Of a stretch of DNA of 35,359 nucleotides, positions 18,205 to 27,008 are shown one piece after another. Made by a program: the position numbers and the translations under genes. The stretch lies in contig NZ_CAMZFB010000030.1 of assembly GCF_947305955.1 (NCBI RefSeq), positions 1 through 35,359 of the forward strand, read 5' to 3'. Within the stretch, counting starts at the first letter, position 1. Every line of letters begins with the position of its first letter. The notes under the pieces are model-generated. The model had not been told where the DNA came from and ran no database searches. It saw only the letters and a list, made by a program, of their open reading frames with translations. Origin of the DNA: an uncultured Brevundimonas sp. Its GTDB lineage: Bacteria > Pseudomonadota > Alphaproteobacteria > Caulobacterales > Caulobacteraceae.

Positions 18205-18675
18205 ATGATCCGCAAGACCGCTTTGCTTACGACTGTTGCCGCAGCCCTGGTAATTGGCGCTCCGGCCCTTGCCCAAGAGCAAACCGCGCCCGAACAAACC
18301 CCGACCGAGGCGACCGCAACTCCAGCTGAACCGCAACGTCTGACCCTGACGCCGGGCTCGACGGTCAAGGGCAGCGACGGTGCTGCACTGGGCCAGCTCG
18401 TGGGTGTTCAAAACGGTGCATCGGGTCAGGAACTCACCGTGCGCGGTGCCGATGGCCAAGTCCGTCCGGTCTCGGTCGCCGGTATCCATCAGGAAGGCGC
18501 TGAAATCGTAGTGGCCGCAACCTCGGCCGACTTCCAGTCCGCGACCCCGATCGCCTCGGACGCCCCGGCTGATCCGGCTGCGGATACGACTGCAGACCCG
18601 GCCACCGACGGTAGTGCCGACACTCCGGCCGACGAGCCGACCAGCGAACCGGCTGATGAAGATCCGAATGCCTGA
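18205..18675 (+). CDS. Exported protein with PRC-barrel-like core and acidic Ala/Asp/Pro tail
   Basis: A 156-residue product with a clear Sec signal peptide (MIRKTALLTTVAAALVIGAPALA, cleavage before QEQ at about residue 24). After a Thr/Pro/Glu-rich linker there is a compact region (about 45-115) with two similar beta-type segments, GSTVKGSDGAALGQLVG and LTVRGADGQVRPVSVAGI, which resembles a PRC-barrel-like fold. The last 40 residues are low-complexity and acidic (repeated AD, DP and TAD). The start is the ATG at 18205, with GAGGAG 6 bp upstream. The longer open frame from 18067 is not supported. It is expected in the periplasm. The function is unknown. Confidence 0.82.
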   Translation: MIRKTALLTTVAAALVIGAPALAQEQTAPEQTPTEATATPAEPQRLTLTPGSTVKGSDGAALGQLVGVQNGASGQELTVRGADGQVRPVSVAGIHQEGAEIVVAATSADFQSATPIASDAPADPAADTTADPATDGSADTPADEPTSEPADEDPNA

Positions 18676-18700
18676 TACGGTTCGTAATCCGGCATGAAAA

Positions 18701-18724
18701 AGGGCGACCCGCGTGGGTCGCCCT
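18701..18724. terminator. Bidirectional terminator between secreted-protein gene and glsB-like gene
   Basis: AGGGCGACCC (18701-18710) pairs with GGGTCGCCCT (18715-18724), a perfect 10-bp stem with loop GCGT. On the minus strand it runs into TTTTTCATG, a strong terminator for the GlsB-like gene. On the plus strand TATTCG follows, which is weaker. Confidence 0.8.
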
Positions 18725-18744
18725 TATTCGTTGCGCACGACGTT

Positions 18745-19002
18745 TTAGCCGCGCTTCTTGATAAGGTCGAGCAGGAACAGGAGGATGACCGCGCCAACCG
18801 TGGCGATGATAATACCCCAGATCCAGCTGCCAGAAGCATCAAAGCCGAACACATTGTTCGCCAGGAAGCCACCGAGCAGCGCGCCGATGACACCCACGAC
18901 CAGATTGGTCAGCAGACCATGATCACGCTTCATGATCTTCTCGGCCAGCCAGCCGGCCACGATACCGATGATGATCCAGGCGATGAAACCGAAGCCACCC
19001 AT
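18745..19002 (-). CDS. GlsB/YeaQ/YmgE-family small membrane protein
   Basis: An 85-residue protein with three hydrophobic, Gly-rich helices. It matches the transglycosylase-associated / GlsB family in GFIAWIIIGIVAGWLAEKIM, the GLLTNLVVGVIGALLGGFLA segment and the final SWIWGIIIATVGAVILLFLL helix, ending LDLIKKRG. Members are short inner-membrane proteins that are often stress-induced; their biochemical role is not settled. The start ATG at 19002 has a strong AAGGAG site 7 bp upstream, which decides it over the longer open frame to 19095. It is divergent from the XRE regulator, with 182 bp between them. Confidence 0.9.
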   Translation of the reverse strand: MGGFGFIAWIIIGIVAGWLAEKIMKRDHGLLTNLVVGVIGALLGGFLANNVFGFDASGSWIWGIIIATVGAVILLFLLDLIKKRG

Positions 19003-19184
19003 GCGTTTCTCCTTATAGTAGCGAAGCCGTTTGCCTCGGCTAGCTAATGCGTAACCGTGATCTCGGTTGCCTTCCGGACTGTTTCTTATTGTCAAGGTTA
19101 ATGCGGCACCGCCCTTGCTCTGCTTGTGGTGGAGGCTGGGATTCCCGTCCTCCGGGTTTCACATTGGGACAGCGGGAAGGTGCC

Positions 19185-19478
19185 GTGGCTACAGATTTGG
19201 ATCTACATATCGGACGCCGGTTGAGACGCCGCCGTCGTGTTCTGGGTCTCACCCAACAGCAGTTGGGCGAGCGGCTGAACATCCGTTTCCAGCAGGTGCA
19301 GAAGTACGAATGCGGGGCGAACCGCATCTCTGCCGCACGGCTGTGGTATCTGGCGGCGGCACTCGAGACGGACGTGGGCTATTTCTACGACGGGTTCGAA
19401 GCCCCTGTGGCTGCGCCCCGCATACCGTCAGAGTTGTACGGCGAAGACGACACCGTGGTGAAAATGGTGGGTCGTTAG
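19185..19478 (+). CDS. XRE-family helix-turn-helix regulator
   Basis: A 97-residue DNA-binding protein. The Cro/C1-type HTH spans about residues 7-62: IGRRLRRRRRVLGLTQQQL, then a turn and recognition helix around RFQQVQKYECGANRISAARL. The AAALETDVGYFYDG segment after it is common in alphaproteobacterial XRE regulators. The start is taken as GTG at 19185 because GGAAGG lies 5 bp upstream and the product then begins MATDLDLHIGRR. The frame is open to an ATG at 19047, but that extension reads as low-quality protein. It lies divergent from the GlsB-like gene and 58 bp before hisN. Its targets are unknown. Confidence 0.88.
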   Translation: MATDLDLHIGRRLRRRRRVLGLTQQQLGERLNIRFQQVQKYECGANRISAARLWYLAAALETDVGYFYDGFEAPVAAPRIPSELYGEDDTVVKMVGR

Positions 19479-19536
19479 GACCGCTGCGACCCACTCGCCT
19501 CTCGCCGTAATGCTATGCGGCGTGTAAGGCAGGCGC

Positions 19537-20316
19537 ATGACCGAACTCGAAGCCTTCGCCGTTGAGCTTGCCCGCATCGCTGCGTCTGTCAGCCTCCCGT
19601 TCTTCCGCACGGATATGGAGGAGGTAAACAAGGCCGCACCGGGAAGCTTCGATCCCGTAACCGAGGGCGACCGCGCGGCGGAACGCGCCATGCGCGAGGC
19701 GATTTCGGCCCGCTATCCCGACCACGGCATTATCGGGGAAGAGTACGGCGAGACCCGTCCCGATGCGGAATATGTCTGGGTTTTGGACCCCATCGACGGC
19801 ACGCGGGCCTTTATCTCGGGCCTACCGGTATGGACCAATCTGATCGGTCTGCGACATCAGGGCGTGCCGCTGATCGGCATTGTCGGCCAGCCCTATATCG
19901 GCGAGATTTTCATCGGCGGCCCCAGTGGTGCCCGCCTGATCACGCGGGACGGCGAGCGCCCGCTCAAGACCCGCCGCTGCGATGAACTGGCCAAGGCCGT
20001 GGCGGCGACGACGGATGCGGATATCTTCCTGGGCCAGGACCGCGAGGGCTGGGAGCGCCTCAAGACCTCGGTGCGCCTCGCCCGTTACGGCTGTGATGCC
20101 TATGCCTATGCCATGGTGGCCGACGGGCGGATCGACCTTGTGGCCGAGAGCGAACTGAAGGTGTGGGACTGGACCGCGCTGATGCCGCTGGTCACGGCGG
20201 CGGGCGGTAACTTCGTCGGCTGGAACGGGCAGGCACCGACATCGGCGGACGGGCGGGTACTGGCGGTCGGCGATGCCGCGCTGGTCGAGCCGGCTTTGAA
20301 GGCCCTTAACGGATAA
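19537..20316 (+). CDS. hisN: Histidinol-phosphatase, inositol-monophosphatase type (HisN)
   Basis: A 259-residue Mg-dependent phosphatase of the inositol monophosphatase fold. Metal-binding motifs are GEE (67-69), DPIDGT (84-89) and VWDWTALMPLV near residue 207. The extended DPIDGTRAFISGLPVWTNLI stretch is the pattern found in HisN-type histidinol-phosphatases, which carry out the penultimate step of histidine synthesis in many alpha- and actinobacteria. General inositol or fructose-bisphosphate phosphatase activity is an alternative. The ATG at 19537 has AAGG upstream. No other his genes are nearby, so the assignment rests on the protein alone. Confidence 0.85.
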   Translation: MTELEAFAVELARIAASVSLPFFRTDMEEVNKAAPGSFDPVTEGDRAAERAMREAISARYPDHGIIGEEYGETRPDAEYVWVLDPIDGTRAFISGLPVWTNLIGLRHQGVPLIGIVGQPYIGEIFIGGPSGARLITRDGERPLKTRRCDELAKAVAATTDADIFLGQDREGWERLKTSVRLARYGCDAYAYAMVADGRIDLVAESELKVWDWTALMPLVTAAGGNFVGWNGQAPTSADGRVLAVGDAALVEPALKALNG

Positions 20317-20320
20317 GAAA

Positions 20321-20350
20321 AAGGGGTGGCCGATTGCTCGGCCACCCCTT
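20321..20350. terminator. Bidirectional terminator after hisN
   Basis: A perfect 13-bp stem (20321-20333 with 20338-20350, loop TTGC) is flanked by an A run on the left and TTCATT on the right. It serves hisN and the convergent small secreted-protein gene. Confidence 0.85.
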
Positions 20351-20368
20351 TTCATTGGGACGCTGTCT

Positions 20369-20854
20369 TTAGCGCGGTTGGGGACGACCGGCCGCGATAA
20401 AGGCACCGATGCTGTTGTAGGTGACAGCGGTGCGTTGGCCGTCACAGACGACGCCCTTCACATAGTCATCCAGGCTGTCGCGCACGATCGGCTCGAACTC
20501 ATAGTCGTTCTCGATACGCTCCTCTTCGGAACCATCGGCACCGATATAGATTTCCAATCCGGTCTTGGACTGGCGGGCCGAGCAGCGGAACAGCATTTCG
20601 GTAAGCGAATGGGTTTGGTCGGAAGCATCGCCGGAGCTGGGCACGCGAGCCAACATCACGCGGCTGACGCCGTCGCTCTGGGTGATCGCATTCACGTCCA
20701 GCATGAAGACGGTGGCGCTGCTGCGGGAAACCACGTTCCAGCTCGGGCCGGTTGTGGCTTCGGCCGGAGCGGCAGCGGGGGCGAGAATTTCTTCCTGTGC
20801 CTGCGCCATCGGGGCAGCCATCAGGGTCAAAGCCATCAACGACAAGGAAATCAT
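20369..20854 (-). CDS. Small secreted protein of unknown function
   Basis: A 161-residue protein with a signal peptide (MISLSLMALTLMAAPMAQA, cleavage before QEE). A Pro/Ala linker follows, then a compact domain beginning PSWNVVSRSSATVFMLDVNA and ending ICVC-like around DDYVKGVVCDGQ. Two cysteines (in MLFRCSAR and VVCDGQ) could form a disulfide. The start W-x-V-x-S and D-x-N-x-I pattern is reminiscent of the surface-adhesin E family, but I am not sure. The ATG at 20854 is preferred over one at 20869 because GGGAG lies 8 bp before it. It is convergent with hisN and divergent from the exported hydrolase. Confidence 0.75.
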   Translation of the reverse strand: MISLSLMALTLMAAPMAQAQEEILAPAAAPAEATTGPSWNVVSRSSATVFMLDVNAITQSDGVSRVMLARVPSSGDASDQTHSLTEMLFRCSARQSKTGLEIYIGADGSEEERIENDYEFEPIVRDSLDDYVKGVVCDGQRTAVTYNSIGAFIAAGRPQPR

Positions 20855-20964
20855 GGTGAGTTCTCCCATTATGTCGGGCGTATTTTGATCAAGGCATGGG
20901 CTTTTGCAATGGTGTGGCTTGATACCGTCGATGTTTCGCCGTCTTCCTTGGACACGGTAGGGGA

Positions 20965-21930
20965 ATGACCCGCTTCAGTTTCGTATCCCTGTTGATCCTG
21001 TTGATCCTGTTGGCCGCGTGGGTGGCCTCTCCGACGCTGGCTCAGGCGCAAACCGCACAGAACAATCGCTCGGTGGCGGCACTGGCCGCGACATGGCCGA
21101 CGGCAGAGTTCGCCTCCAACCACATTGTGGTTCAGGTGGTAGGCGAGCAGAACGGTCCCGATATCGTCCTGATCCCCGGTCTGGCCTCCACATCCGAGGT
21201 CTGGGGCAAGATCGTTCCGGCATTACAGGGACGCTATCGGCTGCATCTGATCAATGTGCGGGGCTTTGGGGCCTATCATGCCCAAGGCAATGCCACGGGC
21301 GTACTGGGGTCTACCGTCGCCTCGGAGATTGAACGCTATATCCGCACCCAACAGATGGTGACCGCCAACAGAAAGCCTGCCCTGATCGGCCATTCCATGG
21401 GCGGTCAGGTAGCCCTGCGGATTGCTGCCGATATGGGTGACGATATCGGGCGGGTGATGGTGGTCGACTCCTCGCCCTTCTTCCCCTCGCTGATCAGTCG
21501 CGGAGCCACCCGTGCCGATGTCGAGCCTTTGGCACGACTGGCCTATCAGGGCGTGCTGCTGATGGGCGACGACATGCTGCGCAGTGCGCCCGCGCGCATG
21601 GGCTTAGAGCTGGGTGAGGGGGCTGACCGCGTCTTCAACGGACTGGGCTGGCAGGGCGGGGATCGCCGCGTGCTGGCGCAGGGTGTGTTCGAGGTGCTGA
21701 CCACAGATCTTCGCCACCGCCTGCCCCAGATCACGGCACCGGTCACGGTGGTTTATGGCTGGAGCGCGGATGCCAGCAGCCCCCGCGCTGTTGTCGATGA
21801 CCTGTTCCGCTACAGCTTCATGAACCTGAACACGCCGGCGACCTTCCAGCGGATACAGGGCGCGGAACACATGGTCATGATCGACCAGCCCCGCGCCTTT
21901 GAACGCGCGGTGCTGGCCTTTCTGAGATAG
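20965..21930 (+). CDS. Exported alpha/beta hydrolase
   Basis: A 321-residue alpha/beta-hydrolase-fold protein behind an N-terminal signal or anchor segment (about residues 5-25, possible cleavage after ASPTLAQA). The oxyanion HG-like turn is LIPGLAST (69-76), the nucleophile elbow is GHSMGG with Ser144, and the catalytic His is His302 in GAEHMVM. The acid is probably the Asp in YGWSADASS. The fold resembles esterases and haloalkane- or lactone-type hydrolases; the substrate is unknown. The signal-peptide region contains a 9-bp direct repeat (GTTGATCCT twice) in the nucleotide sequence. The ATG at 20965 is preceded closely by GGGGA. It ends 4 bp before the stop of the convergent S41-like gene, with no terminator between them. 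Confidence 0.87.
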   Translation: MTRFSFVSLLILLILLAAWVASPTLAQAQTAQNNRSVAALAATWPTAEFASNHIVVQVVGEQNGPDIVLIPGLASTSEVWGKIVPALQGRYRLHLINVRGFGAYHAQGNATGVLGSTVASEIERYIRTQQMVTANRKPALIGHSMGGQVALRIAADMGDDIGRVMVVDSSPFFPSLISRGATRADVEPLARLAYQGVLLMGDDMLRSAPARMGLELGEGADRVFNGLGWQGGDRRVLAQGVFEVLTTDLRHRLPQITAPVTVVYGWSADASSPRAVVDDLFRYSFMNLNTPATFQRIQGAEHMVMIDQPRAFERAVLAFLR

Positions 21931-21934
21931 CCGG

Positions 21935-23404
21935 TCAGTTCGCGGCCAGTTGGCGGATCGCAGCCTTCAGGGCCGCGTCGTCCAGCGTTTCCAGCGGCAG
22001 CGGATGGTCGGGCGTATGCGGCTGGTTATGGCCGCGCTCACGACCGCGATAGACCTTGATCGGGATGGATAGGCCGGACAGTCCGCTGGGCAGTTCGGTC
22101 TCGCGGATTTCCATATAGAGGGTGTCCGCAGAGGTCTCTGTGCCGATCTGTATGCCGCCTGCGGCCTTCCACACATCCACCGCGTCCAGACAGGCCGATA
22201 CGCACATATAGTCGGTCAGGATGAAGACCTTGCTGCTAACCGGTGACGTTGACGGGGCGGGCGATTGCGCGGCCTCGCTTTCAAAGGTTTCGGTCCAATA
22301 GGCATCGCCGCGTGCGATGGCCTCGCCCATGCCCACTCGAGCCTCGTCGAGGAAGGCGATGACCTCGTCGGGGGCCTGTCCCTTCAGGATGTCATGGATT
22401 TCGCCAAGATAGGCGTGGTTGGCTGTCGAAGCACGCCAATCGACGGCCTGCGATGATTTCGGCGCGTGGTGTTCCAGCCATGCCTCGCCCCACAAAGTCC
22501 TGGCCATGCGCTGGCTCCAGCTGGACGAGCCGCCGCGATTGCCGCGCAGGTCAAAGACCACATAGGGGGCGGATCGCAACTCGTCCTGACGGGCGGCCAT
22601 CCCGTCCAACACGGCATTTAGCGAGCCGAAGGATGCCGATTGCGGGTTGGCGTCAAAGGTCGGGGTGGCGATCCAGAAGCCGCCGTCGTCAAGGCGGGTC
22701 AGATGGGCCTTGGTCGCAGGCACGGCTGCGGCAGCGGTTTGTGCCTGTTGAAGCTCGTCGCCGCCGACGCGCCATTGCAAGGCATAGGCGCGGCTTTGTC
22801 CGTCAACCTCGAAGTCGCATTGTGCGGGCAATGGGGCAAACGGATTGCCTTCGTCGATGAAGAGTAGATCGCCAAAGCGCTGGCGCTGGGCCTTCAGGAA
22901 CCAGCGGCCACGGAACTGGCCGAGGCGCTGGGAGGCCAGTGCCTCGGCGGGCACGCCATCACAGGATACGAGTTTGGACCCCGCTGGCGGCATGTCGGCA
23001 CCGGCCTGCGTGGTCGTCACGACAATATCGTCGCCCTGATAGGCAGTCAGGAAACCGGGCCAGCGACGTTCATAGGCGCTGGTGACCTTGAGCGAGGCGA
23101 AGACGTGGGCGTCGTCAAAGCTGGCGACATAGCCTCTGATTGCCCACCACCAGCCATCCATGGAGGAGGTCTGGGAGGCGCGAGCCAGTGCTGTGTTCAG
23201 CCCTTCATCCAGTTGGCGGCGAAAGTCCGGATTAAGCGGGTCGTACGGGCCGGGGTGGCTGTCCTGCAGGGCGGCGTGAATGGCCGTCGCGTCCTGACGC
23301 AAGGTGTCGGCCCAGTCACGATCCTGTCCGTCCGAGGCATGGGCGTTGTGGCCAACGGCCATGGCTGCAAACGCCATGAGAGGAAGTGCAGATTTAAGCT
23401 TCAT
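21935..23404 (-). CDS. Exported S41-peptidase-like protein, copy 1
   Basis: A 489-residue exported protein. The signal peptide is MKLKSALPLMAFAAMAVGHN with cleavage near AHA. The N-terminal half carries DSHPGPYDPLNP and a GWWWAIRGYVASFDDAHV segment. The C-terminal half is S41-like, with VVFDLRGNRGG and the Ser segment CVSACLDAVDVW (Ser403). In true S41 proteases a Lys follows about 24 residues later in TxGKG. Here that position reads TSADT, so the Ser-Lys dyad looks broken. The C-terminus GHNQPHTPDHPLPLETL is shared with copy 2. The start at 23404 is chosen because it begins a good signal peptide. It lies 82 bp downstream of the second copy on the same strand. It may be an altered protease or a binding protein. 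Confidence 0.8.
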   Translation of the reverse strand: MKLKSALPLMAFAAMAVGHNAHASDGQDRDWADTLRQDATAIHAALQDSHPGPYDPLNPDFRRQLDEGLNTALARASQTSSMDGWWWAIRGYVASFDDAHVFASLKVTSAYERRWPGFLTAYQGDDIVVTTTQAGADMPPAGSKLVSCDGVPAEALASQRLGQFRGRWFLKAQRQRFGDLLFIDEGNPFAPLPAQCDFEVDGQSRAYALQWRVGGDELQQAQTAAAAVPATKAHLTRLDDGGFWIATPTFDANPQSASFGSLNAVLDGMAARQDELRSAPYVVFDLRGNRGGSSSWSQRMARTLWGEAWLEHHAPKSSQAVDWRASTANHAYLGEIHDILKGQAPDEVIAFLDEARVGMGEAIARGDAYWTETFESEAAQSPAPSTSPVSSKVFILTDYMCVSACLDAVDVWKAAGGIQIGTETSADTLYMEIRETELPSGLSGLSIPIKVYRGRERGHNQPHTPDHPLPLETLDDAALKAAIRQLAAN

Positions 23405-23486
23405 CACCCTGTCCCCATTGGAATTCCATCGTTCTGCCAAGCTTTGACTTTGCCGATGGCCGGATTCAAGTTGGGATTTGGTAATG

Positions 23487-24977
23487 TTAGGGACGGGTGG
23501 GCTGTCTGCGGGCGATAGCGGAAACCCCTGACCGCAGTTGTTCCTCGGATAGGGTTTCCAGCGGCATCCGGTGTTGCGGTGTATGCGGCTGGTTATGGCC
23601 GCGATACCGGTCGCGATAGACCTTCATGGGAACGGTGACGGTCGCCAGCCCGCTAGGCAGGTTGGCATCGCGCATTTCCATATAGACGGTGTCCGCAGAG
23701 GTTTCCCGTCCGATCTGGATCGCCCCTGCCGCCTTCCACAGATCGACGGCATCCAGACAGGCCGAGGCACAGCTATAGTCGGTCAGAACCAGTATCCGAC
23801 CCGTTGGCAAAAGAGCTGTGGGGGCGCGGTCTTCGGCCACCTCGCGTGAGGACGTTTGTCGGTAATACATTTCGCCATTGGCCAGTGCCGCTTCCATGCC
23901 GCGAATGGCATCGACCGCATAATCGCGCACCTCGTCAGTGGTCCCTGCCTCATCCAGAGAGGACAGGAAGGATTTGAACTCATCGACATTGGCTTGGGAG
24001 GCCCGCCAGTCGACGCCCGAAGACGGCGGAACGCGGTGGCCTTCTACCCAGTCTTCTCCCCAAAGGGCGCGCGCCATGTTGAGGGACCAGATTGAAGAGC
24101 CGCCGCCATTACCCCGCACATCGAAAACGACATAGGGCGCGGACCGCAGAAGGTTCTGGTTCCCCTCCATTTGGGCGACAAGTGCGTTCAGGGCCTCGAA
24201 ATTGGGGCCTTGGGGATTGCTGTCAAAGGTCGAGGCCGAAATCCATATCCCGCCGTCATCCAGCGTCTGCATGCCGATGTTGAAGGGCGGTGCCTTGACC
24301 ATGGTGTTGCGGATCTGGCTGAGTTCGCTGCCGCCGTCGCGCCACTCTAGCGAATAGGATTGGACCCCGCCGTCGTGTTCGAACCGGCATTCGCGCATTT
24401 CTTCCTGCCAGGGATTCTGGGCGCTTAGGAAGGTCCAGTCGCCGAAGGCGGCGCGCTGGGCTTCCAGTGACCAGCGGCCCCGGTATCGTCCCACACGCTC
24501 CTGCGCCAGAGTCTCGGCATCGACGCCGTCGCACTCGATCAGTTTCGCACCGAGCGGGGGTAGGTTCGCCAATGTGTCCGAACGGGCGACGATGCGCTGC
24601 TCAAGACCCTGATAGCGGGTGAGGAAGCCGGGCCAGCGGACGGGGAAACCCCAATTGCCCACCGATGACAGGATCACATGGCCGTCGTCGAAGCCGGATA
24701 CATAGTCGCGCAAGGCCCACCACCAGCCACCCTTGGTATTTGTCCGGGAGGCCCGCTCTAGAGCCAGTGCGAGCCCTGCGTCCAGTTGCTCGCGGAACTG
24801 CGGATTGAGGGTGTCATAGCTGCCGGGATGGCTGTCCAGCATGACGACATGGATGGCGCGGGCATCGGCGTCCAGCTTCTGCGCCCAATGCGGGTCATCG
24901 TCAGGGAGACTTTGGGCCATGGCCGGCGCAGTAAAACACAGGCTGGAGATCGCCCACGCAAGGACACGGCTTTTCAT
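23487..24977 (-). CDS. Exported S41-peptidase-like protein, copy 2
   Basis: A 496-residue paralogue of the downstream gene, colinear over its whole length. The signal peptide is MKSRVLAWAISSLCFTAPAM with cleavage after AMA. Shared blocks are DSHPGSYDTLNPQFREQLD, GGWWWALRDYV, RWPGFLTRYQG, LRSAPYVVFDVRGNGGGSS, TDYSCASACLDAVDLWKAAG (Ser405) and GHNQPHTPQH. As in copy 1, the place of the catalytic Lys reads TSADT. Two cysteines around the Ser (C-x-S-A-C) are conserved in both. The ATG at 24977 is clear. It lies just downstream of recQ (44 bp) on the same strand but is probably a separate unit. The tandem layout indicates a local gene duplication followed by divergence. Confidence 0.8.
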   Translation of the reverse strand: MKSRVLAWAISSLCFTAPAMAQSLPDDDPHWAQKLDADARAIHVVMLDSHPGSYDTLNPQFREQLDAGLALALERASRTNTKGGWWWALRDYVSGFDDGHVILSSVGNWGFPVRWPGFLTRYQGLEQRIVARSDTLANLPPLGAKLIECDGVDAETLAQERVGRYRGRWSLEAQRAAFGDWTFLSAQNPWQEEMRECRFEHDGGVQSYSLEWRDGGSELSQIRNTMVKAPPFNIGMQTLDDGGIWISASTFDSNPQGPNFEALNALVAQMEGNQNLLRSAPYVVFDVRGNGGGSSIWSLNMARALWGEDWVEGHRVPPSSGVDWRASQANVDEFKSFLSSLDEAGTTDEVRDYAVDAIRGMEAALANGEMYYRQTSSREVAEDRAPTALLPTGRILVLTDYSCASACLDAVDLWKAAGAIQIGRETSADTVYMEMRDANLPSGLATVTVPMKVYRDRYRGHNQPHTPQHRMPLETLSEEQLRSGVSAIARRQPTRP

Positions 24978-25021
24978 AGGACCCTCAACACGCTTCCCTC
25001 AGACGGGTCAAACTCCTGAAC

Positions 25022-26887
25022 CTATGAAACGTTCAGGAGGGCCTCCAGCACGGCCTTGCCATAGCGGTCCAGCTTGCCTGCGCCGACGCCGCTTATGCGT
25101 CCCAGTTCGGTTTGGTCACGCGGACACTGGATGGCGATTTCCACCAGCGTCTTGTCGGTGAAGATGACATAGGGCGGGACCGCCTGTTCCTTGGCACGGT
25201 CGCGGCGCCACGCCCTCAGGGCTTCGAAGCGGGCGCGGACATCGCTGTCGAGGCTTTCCATCGGCAGGTTGCGGCCCACATTCTTGCGCGGCTTTTCGAT
25301 GTGGGTGCGGGCGGGCGGCTGTTTGACCCTGACCTCGCGCTCGCCACGATAGACGGCACGCACGGCTTCGGGATCGCCCAGCTTCAGGATGGGATAGCCA
25401 TCGGTGGCCTCTTCCACCAACAGGCCCTCGAACATCAGATGGTCGAACACATCGCGCCAGCCGAGGATGGTCAGGTCCTTGCCGATGCCGAATGTGGAAA
25501 GGGACGTCTCCCACGCGGCATTGTCCTTGGCCTTGCCGATCAGGTGATCGACCACGCGGGTGCGCCCGAAACGCTCGCCCAGACGCTGGACAGCCGCCAG
25601 TGCCTTTTGTGCGGGGACCAGCGCATCGAAGGTCATCGGCGGCTCGCCGCAGATATCGCAGCAGCCGCACGGCTCGGCGGTGGTTTCACCGAAATAGCGG
25701 CGCACGGCCTGCGGGCGGCAGGTCGCACCGTCCAGCATGGCAAACAGCTGGCGCACCTTGCGGGTCTGGACCTGTTTGACCTCTTCGGCCATCGGACGCC
25801 CTTCGAGGCGGCGCAGCGACCACGCGATGTCGGACGGACCAAACAGGGTGATACCCTCGGCGGGTTCGCCATCGCGGCCCGCGCGGCCCACCTCCTGCCA
25901 ATAGGCTTCCAGACTGCCGGGTGGATCGCAGTGGATCACATAGCGCACATCGGGTTTGTCGACGCCCATGCCAAAGGCGATGGTGGCGACCATGACCGCG
26001 TCTTCCTCGTTGAGGAAGCGGTCAAGGCGGATGTCGCGCTCCTTGTTGTCGAAGCCCGCGTGATAGGAAATGGCGTTGATGCCGCGATCGCGCAGGAGTT
26101 GCGCCAGACGGTCACAGCCGTCGCGGCTGCCGCAATAGACCACGCCCGAACGGCGCGGACGCTCGGCGACCAGTTCGACCACGCGCTCGTCGTTCTTGGC
26201 CCGCGAGCCATTGCTCTTGCGCTCGGCCGACAGTTGCAGATTGGGGCGGGCAAAGCTGTCCACGAAGACGCGGGCATCTTCCAGACGGAGCGATTTGACG
26301 ATGTCGTCGCGGGTTCGCGCATCGGCGGTGGCGGTCACGGCGACACGCGGCACACGCGGGAAGATTTCTGCCAGACGGCCCAGATTGCGATAGTCGGGTC
26401 GGAAGTCATGACCCCACTGCGACACACAGTGGGCTTCGTCGATGGCGATCAAACTGATCGGCAGTTCGGCCAGACGCTCAAGCATCGATCCGGTCGCCAG
26501 ACCTTCGGGCGAGACGTAAAGCAGGTCCAGATCACCCGAACGGGCCTCGCGCCAGACGGCGTTTCGCTCGTCCAGCGACAGGCCGCTGTCGAGGCGGGCG
26601 GCATTGACCCCCTGCTGTTTCAGGGCCTCGACCTGATCGGTCATCAGCGCAATCAGCGGCGAAACGACCAGACCCACACCGGGGCGCAGGATGGCGGGGA
26701 TCTGGTAGCAGACGCTCTTGCCGCCGCCGGTCGGCAGCACGGCCAGAGTGTTACGACCGCCCAGAACCTCTTCGATCACCTGCGCCTGAAGGCCACGAAA
26801 ATCCTTGTGGCCCCATACCCGCTCCAGAAGCACGCGCGCATCATGCAGGGTCGGCGACGGGTCTTCGTAAGCGGCGGGATCGAACAT
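25022..26887 (-). CDS. recQ: ATP-dependent DNA helicase RecQ
   Basis: A 3'-5' superfamily 2 helicase acting in recombination and in restart of stalled forks. The 621-residue product has motif 0 [13 protein letters not shown] (30-42), Walker A LPTGGGKS (51-58), motif II DEAH with the aromatic loop [17 protein letters not shown], motif [14 protein letters not shown], and the zinc-binding CxxxxxxRRYFGE...CGCCDICG region near 385-415. A winged helix follows and an HRDC domain (about 540-621, [11 protein letters not shown] and [16 protein letters not shown]). The start ATG is at 26887. It is divergent from the RsmC-like gene. I saw no SOS box (GTTC-N7-GTTC) in the short upstream gap. Confidence 0.97.
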   Translation of the reverse strand: MFDPAAYEDPSPTLHDARVLLERVWGHKDFRGLQAQVIEEVLGGRNTLAVLPTGGGKSVCYQIPAILRPGVGLVVSPLIALMTDQVEALKQQGVNAARLDSGLSLDERNAVWREARSGDLDLLYVSPEGLATGSMLERLAELPISLIAIDEAHCVSQWGHDFRPDYRNLGRLAEIFPRVPRVAVTATADARTRDDIVKSLRLEDARVFVDSFARPNLQLSAERKSNGSRAKNDERVVELVAERPRRSGVVYCGSRDGCDRLAQLLRDRGINAISYHAGFDNKERDIRLDRFLNEEDAVMVATIAFGMGVDKPDVRYVIHCDPPGSLEAYWQEVGRAGRDGEPAEGITLFGPSDIAWSLRRLEGRPMAEEVKQVQTRKVRQLFAMLDGATCRPQAVRRYFGETTAEPCGCCDICGEPPMTFDALVPAQKALAAVQRLGERFGRTRVVDHLIGKAKDNAAWETSLSTFGIGKDLTILGWRDVFDHLMFEGLLVEEATDGYPILKLGDPEAVRAVYRGEREVRVKQPPARTHIEKPRKNVGRNLPMESLDSDVRARFEALRAWRRDRAKEQAVPPYVIFTDKTLVEIAIQCPRDQTELGRISGVGAGKLDRYGKAVLEALLNVS

Positions 26888-27008
26888 GGGTGCTGTCTGC
26901 CACTATTCGGCGCGCCCTGTCATCCTGCGCTAAAGGCGAAGAGGCAGAAGTGATCGCGACCAACGCCGACTGTCGCCTATGACGCGCGAAACCATTATAG
27001 GGCAGCGC

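Noticed and set aside
20991..21012. GTTGATCCT direct repeat as a functional element
   Set aside because: It lies inside the hydrophobic signal segment of the hydrolase and encodes repeated Leu/Ile codons. Slippage in a low-complexity coding stretch explains it.
26888..27008. SOS box controlling recQ
   Set aside because: No GTTC-N7-GTTC (alphaproteobacterial LexA) site was found between recQ and the divergent methyltransferase gene.
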